Shown here: positions 23,901-34,466 of the stretch, one piece after another
Layout of the letters: the number at the start of each line of letters is the position of its first letter
Numbering within the stretch: the first letter of the stretch is position 1
DNA from: Thinopyrum elongatum
Taxonomy: Eukaryota; Streptophyta; Magnoliopsida; Poales; Poaceae
Reading direction: 5' to 3'
NCBI GenBank assembly: GCA_011799875.1
Contig: CM022298.1
Location: forward strand, 726,236,181 to 726,300,180
Length of the DNA stretch: 64,000 bases
Program-made: the position numbers and the translations under genes
The notes under the pieces: generated by a model
The model's input: only the letters and a program-made list of their open reading frames with translations
Databases searched by the model: none
What the model was told of the DNA's origin: nothing

Positions 23901-24660
23901 CTTTTTCCAACCAACCGAGTTCAAACGAGAAAATGTTTTTATTGCCAATATGAGTTGTGTCACCCGAGTCAACTAACAAGGGTGTGTGGTCGGAAACCGC
24001 CCTTTGCATCGCGTGCACCGATACCAGGGGGTATTTCTGTTCCCATTCCACACTCGCAAGTACCCTATCAAGCTTCTCGTAAGTAGGAGTAGGAAGAGAG
24101 TTTGCCCAGGTAAACTGTCTACCCGAGAGTTCTATCTCCCTGAGATTAAGACTCTCAATGATCATATTGAACATAAATGACCATCATCCATCAAAATGAT
24201 CATTGTTCTTTTCTTCCTTCCTCCTAATAATGTTAAAATCGCCACCCACCAAAAGTGGCAACCTTTCATCCCCACAGATCCGAACGAGATCCGCCAGGAA
24301 ATCCGGTTTAAATTCTGGTGGGGCAGCGCCATATACTGCCACTAAGGCCCAACGGAACCCATCCAATTTGGACCTAACCCGAAACTTCACCGTATAATCT
24401 CCTCATACTACATTTACAACCTCAAGAGTCTCACACTTCACTCCCAAGAGAATCCCACCGGATCACCCTCTCGGCGGGAGACAGTGCCAATCAAAATCAA
24501 CGCCCGTTGTAAGCGAGCCGAGGAACTGGGACGTGAAGTTGTCTCTACCGGTCTCAAGAAGTGCGATGAAGTCTAATTTATCTTCGATGGCCGTTTCAGC
24601 GAGGAATCTCTTCTTAGCCAAGTCTGCCAGACCTCTGCTATTCCAAAAGATCCCTTTCAT
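20966..24660 (-). pseudogene. LINE-A ORF2: endonuclease-reverse transcriptase
   Basis: The protein would nick target DNA and reverse-transcribe LINE RNA. Order on the minus strand: endonuclease ('GIFWNSRGL' at the start, 'LVGGDFNII' ~24240, 'SDHTPLLVDSGD' ~23960); RT at 23872-21323 with 'PDGFPAEFYKKCW', 'FKVDFEKAYDKVKW', 'GLRQGDPISPILFN' and the catalytic 'YADDTIIF' (~22555); then zf-RVT ('WFVHKQVILTKDNLLRRRW', 'HLFLDCPLAK'), and a tail at 21265-20966. In-frame stops lie at 24465-24463, ~24403, 24186-24184 and 21325-21323. A 20-bp tandem duplication at 23873-23907 shifts the frame between endonuclease and RT. The RT segment alone is 849 codons open. The start overlaps ORF1's stop (ATGA). Confidence 0.93.
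23873..23907. repeat. 20-bp tandem duplication that frameshifts LINE-A ORF2
   Basis: AAAATTTTCTTTTTC occurs at 23873-23887 and again at 23893-23907, with GAACT between them. The 20-bp unit is not a multiple of three, so it moves the frame exactly where the endonuclease and RT frames part. Confidence 0.9.
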
Positions 24661-26858
24661 ATTTCATCATGGAATTTTTTCTTGAGTTTCACTCTCGCAC
24701 TCCTACGGACTGCCGACGCTGGATAAATCTTCCTCTTCCAGGAACGTTTAGGTTTATCCAACACCAACACGTCCTCTCCATGCATTATATTCTGCTGAAC
24801 CCCGTCAGCTAAAGACGGGGGATCACTTGATTGTTCATTCTCTACCCCTTCTGCCTCTTCTTCGGCATCCGAAGACGGCAGCATTTCGTCACAAAAAGCC
24901 TCAAGTGAAGGGACACCCAAATTATTAATGTCAGCATCGGACATAGGCTTAACCGCCGCTAACGCTCGAATCAAATCTGAAGCCCTCTCAGCCTCTAAGT
25001 CTAAAATATCATTAACTGATTTAACAATTTCTTCTCCATTAGACCCAAGAGATACTCCTATGTCATGGGCTCTACTAATGATCTCATGCTCTGAAAAATG
25101 CAGAATAGAACATTGCTTATTAACCGACATACCTGTCTGAGACTCGACGTCCCTAAGCTTGGCGGCCCTCAAAGCACGACCAAGCTGAAAGTCGTCGGCG
25201 TCTGGCTGGTCCTGAACCCGGCTACTGACACGCCTGCCTGAGAGCACCGGGTCCGGATGGCCGCCAAACGCGATCACCTCCTTCGTAGTACGCGAAGGGG
25301 AGGAAGGCAACTTGGTGCCTCCAGGGCCTCCTCCCGTATCTCCCAACACCTGCCGAGGCGGTCCATGAGTCGTCGGTGAAGATCTTGCCGGGGAAGACCT
25401 CGCGAATGAGTTGAGGGCCACCTGCTCGTGACCCACCCGCGCCGAAGATCCCTCCAGAAGCCCGAGCAAAAGCGGAGGCACGGGGCTCCCCTGGGCCTCC
25501 TGCCCGGCAGCGTCCACCGGCCCGCTACAGACCTTCGCCGGGGTCTGAAGCTCGGGTCCCGACGCTGGCGCGAGCCTCGACTAGGTCGCCTGCCCAGCCG
25601 CGTCCGTCGGCCCCTCGCCATCCCACCTCGGAGTCGGGGTACGGGCCAAACACTGCGGGCTCGAAACACTCCTCAGCTCCATTGCCGGGGACTCCTCAAT
25701 GAGTAGGGAATCAATCGGGATGGGTGGCAACACATTCTCATCTGCATCTCCACTCTCAACTCGATCACCCCACAGTCGAGGGGGCGCGGAAGACGGCAGC
25801 CCAAAGGATCCAAACCTCAGAGTGTGCACGGGTGTGGACGAAGTCGATGCTGAACCATTCTCCCGCGCCTGCGGAGTGGGTTTTGTACCTGTCAAATTAG
25901 AACCCTCCTGTGATCCACCATCATCGTGCTTCTCCCTATTACCCGTATCGTCATCCTTATCAGACATGTCAACATCACCCCCTCCCAGGAGTGCCTCCTG
26001 AAACATCTCAGCATCCTCTAACTCAATATCCAGTTTGTACACCATGCCGGCATGCGTCCACCTGACCACATCCGGTATATGCTCAATAGCCAGAACGCTG
26101 ACAAGTAACCTAGCCACCCCGTGAGCCCGGGTAAACTGCATATCAACATGCTCAGTCTTCCCAATTAGAGACCCCAGACTGCAGACCACCCTGGCATCAT
26201 TGAGAGGCTTAGAAGGTGCCCCAGAAAATCGAACCCAGACCTGAGATAAAGGTGTGCCTTTTGGTTCTGTTTGCTTCCAAGCATCAAACTCAAGAAAACA
26301 CTCTGTACCCGGCACGCGTGCTATACCAAACTTAAGTAGTTTCTTCAGCTCATTCGCTGACGAAAAATCAACCTTATATAAATTATCATCCAGCCGAATA
26401 AGCTCCCAATGAGAGTTCCCGGGAGCCAGCTCATGCAGCCTCTGCATGATCCGTGCTTCAGACAGGTATCCCTTCGTAACCTTGACCACTCTTGTAGTCA
26501 GGTTCTGCGGTGTGTCTGGGATAACAGAAGGAGTAGGTGACTCAAAGAACATCAATTCCGCACAGCAAACCCCATACATGGTCACCGTCGGTAACGGGTG
26601 CTGCAACACCAGGCACTCTCCCGATTCATGTGCAGGTTTGAGACAAGTATCACACAGCTTCGTAATGCATTCTGCAATAAGATGCCCTTGCTCACCGCAA
26701 CGATAGCACAACATCTTCTCTTTCTTGCGCGCCCACTTAGCGGCCCTCTCACCATCAGAATTGTCGGAAATTTTGTCAGAAACATGCTCACGACCTTTAG
26801 CCCCCTCTTGCAGGGCCACTGGAACCTTGGTAGAAGCCAGAGCGGTGACCACCGCCAT
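24657..26858 (-). pseudogene. LINE-A ORF1: nucleic-acid-binding gag-like protein
   Basis: ORF1 proteins of plant LINEs bind the element's RNA. The best start is the ATG at 26858 ('[18 protein letters not shown]'), because sequence further upstream in the same frame belongs to LINE-B. A CCHC zinc knuckle '[14 protein letters not shown]' (~26700) is followed by a second Cys/His cluster ('[14 protein letters not shown]'). A DUF4283-like region follows ('[18 protein letters not shown]', 'VWVRFSGAP'), then a long acidic/Ser/Pro linker. One in-frame TAG at 25583-25581 splits it; the same frame resumes and ends 'KKKFHDEI' at 24657. Intact length would be ~733 residues. Confidence 0.85.
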
Positions 26859-26930
26859 GGCCTCGCCCGATAAATCCGAGGGCTGCACCAACACCGCCGT
26901 CTCTGACACCTGTTTTTTGAACCTGTCATT

Positions 26931-29535
26931 TCCCTCGTCACAAGTCCCCTCGCTCCACTGGATGTTCAGCGATGCCCAACACTGCTGCACAAAAGAGCAT
27001 GTGAAAAACAGATGCTCAAGCGTTTCTTCATGCTGTGTCGTGCAGAGTACACAATGGTCATTTTGTCTGTCGGGTGGCGCCACCACATAATGATGTCGTC
27101 GGAGCTTGTTTTTAGTGTTTAGCCTGTCGATGAGGAACAACCACGAAAACACCTTTAGTTTCATTGTACACTTTGACTTCCATGTCCATTTGAAGGCGTC
27201 GTGTTGACCGGGATCTCTCGGAAGTAGAACGGATACTTTGTCCCCCAGTCATATGTCCATATATCCGCGACTGCATCATCAATCTGGTGTGTACATGTGA
27301 TGTCCTGCAGTTCTGCCACTTCACTCCTTGCTAGCGCAGATAGTGGTAAGTAAAAGCCAACATGTAGTGAGCTCACCATCAAAAATTCATTTACTGACAT
27401 ATCTTCATTGCTTGCAAACGCGTACGCCCTCGGGTGAGAAGTTGCAAATATAGTACCACACTAGAGATCTTTCCAAAACAGTGTCGATGTCCCATGATCA
27501 ATGGTCACGTTTGTTACACCTCGATATATAGGCTTTAGGCATGCTATTTCTCACCACCAGAAGGAGCCACATGGTATGTATATTATGTGTTCAGATGCAT
27601 GAGGGGTTGTGTTTGTATAGTATGTGTTTCATACAAGCTCCACGCCTCCACCCATGGTATGTCAGGATGGTTACAGAAATTGTCTAAGAATTTCATTAGT
27701 AAATCTGTATTCAGTGTCTCTGTGTCTATTATCCCTCGACCGCCATTCTTGTTTGGTTTGCGCACCATATCCCATGCAGCCAATGAATTGGACCTCTCTC
27801 CATTTTCAGTCTTCTTACTCCACAGACAGAGATGACGCATGTTATCAAGGTGGACTAGGATTTTCGGTGGAATTCTGATAGCACACGTGGCATATATTGC
27901 AATCGAGGTTAGGACTGAATCCACCAACGTTAATTTGGCTCCATATGATGAAATGCAGAGTATGGCGGACAATTTTCTTTCGACTGTACCCACGAGCGAC
28001 ATTAGATCAGTGACCGTTGGTTTGGTTGTGCCCATCGGCAAGCCAAGATATGTGAATGAGATAGTACCCACAGAACATTGAAAGATATCAGCTAGGGCTT
28101 GGGACTCTTGGTCATTTAGGTTGATGGGCACGAGTGTAGATTTCTGAAAGTTGATCTTCAGTCCCACTGAATCTGTGTAGTCAGCTAAAATTGGTTTCAT
28201 GTGCTGCGTCTGTCGACTGCATGCTTGCATGATCACGAGGGTGTCGTAGGCATATTGGATGACCGAGAACTTCTACAAACCAGTCAAAGGAATTGGGAAC
28301 GTAATAATATGTTTATCCATGGCGTCATTGATTGCTGCTTGAAACAAATCGGCTGCAAGAACAAAGATTAGGGGGGACAGGTGGTCTCCCTGTCGACACC
28401 TTTTTTGCAGTCAAATTGGCGGTCTGGAATTCCATTGAGCAGTACTGATGACTTCCTTGATTCAAAGATTCGAGTGATCCATGTCAGCCATCGATCATTG
28501 AAGCCCATTGCTCGCATAGTCTCAATCATTTCTGGATGTTCAATAGTATCAAATGCCTTAGAGAAGTCAAGTTTAAGTACAATTTTTTTCCTCCTGAGGC
28601 TTGGCATTGGTGTATATATTCGAACGACCAGGCAAGACAGTCTTGATAGTTCTTCCTTTCAAAAATCCGTACTGGTTTCTATGTATGATCTTGAGGATGA
28701 ATCTCTGCAGGCGTTTTGCTAATAATTTCGTGATTATTTTGAGGCAACAATTCAGCAAAATGATGGGACGATAGTCATTCAGTGTCTTCGGGGCATTTAT
28801 CTTCAGGATGAGAGTGATGTAGCCAAAGTTAATACCTTGAATGCCAAGCTCTCCACTATGAAATTCATGACATAATTGGTAAACATCTTCCTTAATTATG
28901 TGCCAACAGTTTTTGATGACATGTCCGGAGAACCCATCCGATCTTGGGATCTATCCGCAGGCATGTTTTTAACCACTGCATCAATCTATTCATTAGTTAA
29001 TGGTATAGTTAATTCATCTAGGCCATCAATTCTTTTGATAACAACAGCGAGATCAATCTTCTGATTGGGAGTAGATGACCGCCCTAAGATATCTCTCAAC
29101 TCATTAAACAACAAGGCTTCCTTGCCATTGTGGTCAATGATCTTAGTGCCTTTAGCATCTTGTAGACTAGCAATTGAACGATTACGATAGCGCTCTATGG
29201 CCATTCTATGAAAGAACTTTGTATTTTCGTCCCCGAATTTGATTATGCAAATTGTGCATCGCTTCCTCCAGTATTGGTTTTGGAAGTCTAATAATTTCAG
29301 CGTGTTTTCTTTTTCAGAATTACTCTGAGGTTGGACTCCGATACTTTCAGTGTTCTAAAGTTCCCAATCTCATCCAGCCCATTAATAGCCTGTTAGGAGT
29401 TTTGAATTAAAATCTTTAGGCGGGAAAGCCCATTGCTCCATTTCTTGACAGTATAGCGCATGCGCTTAAATTTCTAACAAAATCTTGCAGCACTAGTGTG
29501 CTGGTCAGAGTGCTGGTGGCTAATTTTCGTGATTT
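26931..29535 (-). pseudogene. LINE-B ORF2, RT portion, heavily decayed
   Basis: Read downward from 29535: the endonuclease-RT linker ('KFKRMRYTVKKWSNGLSRLK'), then RT blocks 'IITKLLAKRLQ', 'NQYGFLKGRTIK' (28758-28573), 'VLKLDFSKAFDTIEHPEM' (28607-28368), 'SVGLKINFQKSTLV' and 'FTYLGLPMGTTKPT' (28236-27583), and zf-RVT '[20 protein letters not shown]' (~27060). The catalytic YADD block reads 'QYAYDTLVIM' (~28255-28225), so one catalytic Asp is replaced by Tyr, and a TAG lies just before it. Many frameshifts. It is more decayed than LINE-A, which fits its being the older host of the nest. Confidence 0.85.
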
Positions 29536-29539
29536 GCCA

Positions 29540-30896
29540 TATAGTCTGATTGTCAAGATGGCTAATCCATATGGAGGGCAGGGTAGGTCATGGACAACAC
29601 TAGTTTACATCCTTCACAACCCCCTACCTCCCCCCCCCCCAAATGCTGGTACTGAAGAGTCACCTCCACCCATGAATGCATCTCCACATCCACATCCCAG
29701 ACATCGACCTTATCACCCTGCAGCACAATATCATATGCTATAGCAACATACTTCCTCCGTTCGAAAATACTTGTCGAAGAAAATGATGTATCTAGATGTA
29801 TTTTAGTTCTAGATACATCCATTTTAATCAATTTTTGTGACAAGTAATTCTGGATGAAGGGGGTATTTGCCATCAGCAAAATGCCAAAGCAGGGTGGGCA
29901 ACTAATGGTGAGCCAGCTCCACAACAAGTTCAAGCAAACGGTTGGGGTGTTTGGCCACTAGAGATCCCACCAGTTCCGTAGTTCAGAGGTATCAGTTGGA
30001 CAGAGATCACAGGATATAAGGGGCCCTCCATGATGGATGGAACTACTCCAGAGAATAACACATCTTATAATGCAATTGATCTTTGGGATGCTCATGTCTC
30101 TGAGGTGGTGAGTGCAGGAAATGCTATCACTGATGGAAACAATGACAATCAATATATATTCATTCGGGCTGGGGAAGTGCATCTAAAGTTGAAAGCTCAA
30201 CTATGATGGCATATTTGTACTTCATGAAGTATTTCATATACAGGAAGAGACTGCCTACAATCACATCAACAAGTTCTGAAGTTCAAGATCTCCAACTTGT
30301 CGTGAGTGCAAATTTGTGTATGTTCTTCATGTCTTGTGGCCTTTTCTCCTCAGAATTGGTGCTCTAGATAAATGAACCAATAATCCCTATTTGTAAAAGG
30401 TCCTCAGCCGACGCATTTGAGATGAGCTCATCTATAATTTTCGCGCCTGAAGCGAATACACAACAGACGCCCAACAAGCGTGTTAGACTTACTTTTGATC
30501 TTAACCAGTTGCCCTCCACCGATGATATTCCTGCTCACAACGAATAGAGGCGCAGTAAACATATTCACCTGGTTCCAGTTGATGACACTTCCCTACGCAG
30601 AAGCAAGAGAACAACCAAATAGAGTGGCTTCAAGGTAAACCAGCCCTCTGACTGTCATATTGTCAAATCCAAAGTAATTGCTCGTACTATACCGACAACT
30701 TCTGTCAAACAGACTGTTGCAGGCAAAGAACAGAACGAACGGGAGCAAAAAAATATCCCAGAGCCAACTCCAATTGATACCATCCAGATGATCGGGGTGA
30801 ATATGTGTGGCATTGATGCAACAGAACTCACTCCTGAAATCCTCGAGGCTGGCATGATGGAGGAAAGTGCCCAAGATAACTGATAGCTCTTATGGT
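29540..30896 (+). pseudogene. LINE-B ORF1 C-terminal remnant (inverted 5' part)
   Basis: Plus-strand frames around 29880-30180 read 'ANGWGVWPLEIP' and 'NAIDLWDAHVSEV', and 30540-30890 reads 'HIHLVPVDDTSLRRSKRTTK' and 'IGVNMCGIDATELTPEIL', ending in stops just before the ORF2 start. This resembles the low-complexity end of plant LINE ORF1. Frames are broken by stops and by a Stowaway MITE at 29751-29863. Confidence 0.55.
29751..29863. mobile_element. Stowaway-type MITE, 113 bp, in LINE-B
   Basis: Ends CTTCCTCCGTTCG and GATGAAGGGGG, flanked by TA on both sides (29749-29750 and 29864-29865). The interior has inverted 'ATACTTGTC'/'GACAAGTA' and 'GATGTATCTAGA'/'TCTAGATACATC'. It arrived after LINE-B and interrupts the ORF1 remnant. 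Confidence 0.88.
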
Positions 30897-30904
30897 CTCA
30901 AAGA

Positions 30905-31674
30905 ATTGAAATGTTTTGTCTTGGAATATCCGTGGAATAAATTCAGATGATAAACTCCTAGCTATCCATAATTGGATTGAAACCTCTGGTTGTGATTTTA
31001 TTTGCATGCAAGAAACCAAATGATCGACTTTTGATCGGGCTTATATTAAAACTTTCAGCACCAAATGCCTTGATCAATATGCTTACATTCCTTCTCGTGG
31101 GGCCTTAGGTGGTTTGATCATGATTTGGAACAACTCTGTCTTCTCGGGTACGGTGGTTTCTTTTGATTTCTTTGCGCAAATTATTAACTTCAAAGCAACA
31201 CAGTCGGATGATACATGCAATTTAGTAAATATCTATGGGTCGTGCCAAGGGGAAGACCGAACCACTTACACTAATTGGCTCTTTAATTTGGAAATCCCTG
31301 AAGATGAGAACTGGTTGTTGTTGGTGGACTTTAATTACATTAGATCACCCTTAGACCGTTATAAGCAAGGAGGGGACAATAATGACATTCTCACTTTTAA
31401 TGGTTTCATTCAAGAGCAATGTCTGATTGAACTACCAATCAAAGGCCAATCGTACACCTAGAGCAACATGCTAATAGACCCACTTTTGGAGAAGCTCGAC
31501 TAGTTCTTCACGTCAAATAACTGGACTATGGACTTCCCCAACACGATGGTTACTTGTATGGGCAAGCCAGTACATGATCACACACCATGTCTTGCCACGA
31601 TCCAAACCTCCATTCCAGCCATCAATTTTTTTCGTTTTGAATCATTCTGGCTACAACACCACAATTTCCTCAAA
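30905..31674 (+). pseudogene. LINE-B ORF2 endonuclease domain (inverted 5' part)
   Basis: Plus-strand translation gives an APE-type endonuclease: 'VLSWNIRGINSDDKLLAIHN', 'CDFICMQETK' then a TGA, 'YIPSRGALGGLIMIWNNSV', 'LVNIYGSCQGEDRTTYTNWL', 'LLVDFNYIRSPLDRY' (the usual G of GDFN replaced), and 'VHDHTPCLATI' for the SDH block. It stops at 'FRFESFWLQHHNFLK', directly before the right target-site duplication. This is where the minus-strand part of the same ORF begins, 2.1 kb away. Confidence 0.88.
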
Positions 31675-31715
31675 ATAGAAACATTTATTGACAGGCCATG
31701 CTCTGAAAGCAGCAA

Positions 31716-34398
31716 AGCAGTCAAGCAGTCAAGACCATAACCTTATTTAGGACGAACCAAAAAGTAAATTTCCTTATTGTAACCCAGTAAGTACTTTATG
31801 TAATCCAATAAGACCTTAACCTTATTCTTTAGGTCCTTCACGTCATCAGAGGCACCCATAGTGATCATTCTATGGATGTTATACAAAGTATTGACACCAC
31901 AGAGTCATTCTCGTGTTGAGGCACATGTCAGATAAAAGGTAAGATTGTAACACTTATAACAAAATCAAAGTGATGAACAAACAAACCATCTGTTTTCAAA
32001 TGTACAGCAGGAGCACTGCCCATTCTATTGCACAGAAAATTTTCAAAGTATTTACAACGCAACTACGTTGGACGTCGAGTTGTTGATGGCATCTACTCTT
32101 AGTGCTACTCTTGAGAATCTGTACGTAATATACAAGGTTTGAAAATATACTGCAACCGCTTTTTTATGTAGCCTACGACAAATAGTACAACTGCTAAATG
32201 TTTCTGACTTACTTCTTAATATTCCGGAGAACAACTTTACTCCTCCTAGAACTGATTGAGTCCAGATGCAGTGTAGTGACAACTTTAAAATCCTTGTGGG
32301 GCTATATATGATGGCCCAGCTAAAATGATTTGTACTGAAACATGGAGAAGGATATCATACTGCTAATTCCTAGTGGTATCACCATAGTACAAGATAATAA
32401 ATATCTTCTAAATTTAATATTTCTTAACAAAACAACAAGATTTCATACTTTGTATGGACAAGAATAAAAATGTATATCTTGTTTGTGATGTGTTCTCAGA
32501 ACCATTCTGTCTGGAGAGTAAGAAATTACAAGATATATGAGGCAGAAAGTATCCACTGGAAAGTCAAAACAAATTAAGTATGTTACCATTCGTTTCAGCT
32601 CGACCATATCTCTTTTGTCTATGTATGACTTATTTTTTGTCTATAGATATGGATTGCAAACATAATACAGTTCTTTCATTAGACCATTTTCAATAGCCTT
32701 CAGCAGTAGTAACCTATTCATATGACTACATGAAATAAAGTTGAAGTTATAGTTCTTATAAGAAAGGGAATAAAAGTAGATTCTAGAAACAATCGATTCA
32801 AAAAAAGCAATACTTAGTTACTTACTGAGAGTATAGCTCAATTAAAGGAGAGGTGAACCAAGCTTCAGGTTCAAGGCCTCGAAGGTCCCTACATACAAGT
32901 GTGAGGACTATCCTATCATCATTTGTAAGATATGTAAAGCTTGGCGGATTTTCGCATTGGTTTGCTATCGTCTTCAAGACCATCTACCTAAACCATGTTG
33001 CAAACAATAGATTAAACATGTGGAGAAAAGAACCAATAAAAATTGCTATATACTAAATTATCTTAATGTTAGTCAAAGACGACATTTGTTCTTGCACGTT
33101 TCCTGGAGATGGGCTTGGTTCTGACAAAGTTTAAGTTCACGGATGACAGTGTTAAGCTTTTTCTCAGCACTAATGTCACTCCCCTATTTCGTGCACGTAA
33201 TGATTTTAGATAGATGATCGACATCACGCATTTCACACTGAAAAAATGGGAATTATTAAAATATTGGATACTATACTGAAAAATTAGCACTATGGCATCA
33301 CCTTATGTATATTGACTTATATTCATTTGGGACACATCTCTATCTTTCTTAGACCAAGATGTTTCACCTTCTTTATTTTTGACTTATTTATCACCGTAAA
33401 TACTCTCAGAAAACTTTCTCAGCTGTAAAAGCAAGGATTTGCTTAGAGTTAGAGTTTCTGTTCATTCTTCTATAGTGGGAGATTTTGATTTAGTCACCTT
33501 CAATTTCGCCCATGTTCTGTGGTGTCCCCTCAGCCACTTTAGATCCGCGTCTATTATAACCGAGGTCCGTGGAAAACCTCTGGGCATGTCTCGATCCATC
33601 GCCATGTCAAGAAATATGAACTGTATGGAAATATGTTTCAAAATATGCTTCAAGAAAAATGGACATGTACTGGTCCTCTTTACTTACCACTAGCATAAGC
33701 ATATTTCCATCAAGAGAATGGAGTATGCCTTTTTTAAGGTTTTTGATGGCCTGAATTAAATACATGAGTACAAAGTCACACCAATTGTATTTGTTCATCT
33801 CATTAAGACATTCTGTGAACCGTTGCAGCATAAGATACAACACAACACAATGGACTCATAAGTTGAGCAAATGAGTTCCTTTTCTGTCTGTTTGAGACAA
33901 TTTTTAAAGATTTTGGCATGTGGACCCCTAGTTTTTCCATCAGCCGTATGATTGGAGATATGATTTTTGTGACGGAAGGGTTTGATAGTATTTGTGCCAC
34001 ACAAAAGTTTGCCAATGTCAACTGGTACTTCTTCTCCTTCATTTTTCAAGCCCGTCGCCATTTCTATCACATTTGTCAGCTTAATCTTTACTTCTCTATT
34101 CTCCCCTAACTCCAGTTCTCCTCTTTCTATGTTCACTTTATGAACTAAATAACTAGCAAAATTCTCTGCTATGCTTTCTTCCTTCACCATTATTCCCAAC
34201 ATGCTGGCAAATGACGACTTCTTCACTTTATCTTGCATTATAGGACTCAGCGATTCATTCAAATTGTCTACGATCCCGGGGATGCATCTTTGCTTGAAAT
34301 GGGGGTATGGTTTATCAAAACTTTCTTTGTTGGGTTGATCCATCTTTTTGGCTTCCTTGACTTTGGGCCCTTCCATGCATCCTAATTTGGTCAAATAG
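31716..34398 (-). repeat. Left arm of a giant inverted repeat
   Basis: Reverse complement of 34467-37149; both arms are 2683 bases by my coordinates. Sampled at the outer end (31737-31880 against 36990-37135) the arms agree at roughly 88% by eye, with very few indels. The outermost match is 'AGCAGTCAAG...' against '...CTTGATCGCT'; no clear target-site duplication or terminal motif was seen. The centre of 68 bp is 34399-34466. Confidence 0.93.
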
Positions 34399-34442
34399 AA
34401 GAAATGTGAATGCAGCCTCATGATGAGATAAATTAATATCAA
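31737..34442 (-). pseudogene. Transposon-type gene copy in the left arm
   Basis: Read outward from the centre (minus strand). At 34442-33795: 'FASYLVHKVNIERGELELGE', 'VIEMATGLKNEGEEVPVDIG', 'SNHTADGKTRGPHAKIF'. At ~33800-33610: 'MNKYNWCDFVLMYLIQAI' and 'NMLMLVVSKEDQYM'. At 33653-33462: 'RDMPRGFPRTSVIIDADLKW'. The order (F-x-LV-x-V, GELELGENR, a 'CDFVL' block, 'DMPRG') resembles the N-terminal region of large ORFs with Ulp1-type C-termini carried by grass CACTA and Mutator elements. The protease part itself is not found. Exon-like blocks are separated by AT-rich intron-like DNA. Function and exact borders are inferred. Confidence 0.5.
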
Positions 34443-34466
34443 TGTACATGTAATAATACCATGAAT

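Larger units (their letters stand above)
20783..26930 (-). mobile_element. LINE-A, nested in LINE-B
   Basis: A nearly full-length non-LTR element on the minus strand: poly(A) as poly(T) at 20783-20797, the 3' tail word 'GATGCAGAGGCCGGGGG' just inside, ORF2 (24660-20966) and ORF1 (26858-24657). It interrupts LINE-B between its zf-RVT domain and the final 'AAWSIWKERN' block. The 5' end is placed at ~26930 from where LINE-B coding similarity stops. I could not see a convincing target-site duplication. Confidence 0.85.
20374..31686 (-). mobile_element. LINE-B insertion block (11.3 kb, with nested LINE-A), bounded by 12-bp TSDs
   Basis: The left flank ATAGAAACATTT (20374-20385) is repeated exactly at 31675-31686. 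Between them lies one LINE whose 3' part is on the minus strand (20386-20782 and ~26931-29535) and whose 5' part is on the plus strand (~29540-31674). The plus part runs from late ORF1 to the end of the endonuclease; the minus part begins in the endonuclease-RT linker and continues to the C-terminus and 3' tail. This is the structure produced by twin priming during target-primed reverse transcription. LINE-A sits inside the 3' part. The 3' end reads '...AAATAAAATG' on the minus strand. Confidence 0.78.

Noticed and set aside
25581..27164. 527-codon open frame as a single gene
   Set aside because: Its first ~75 residues are the zf-RVT domain of LINE-B and the remainder is LINE-A ORF1; it is an insertion junction, not a gene.
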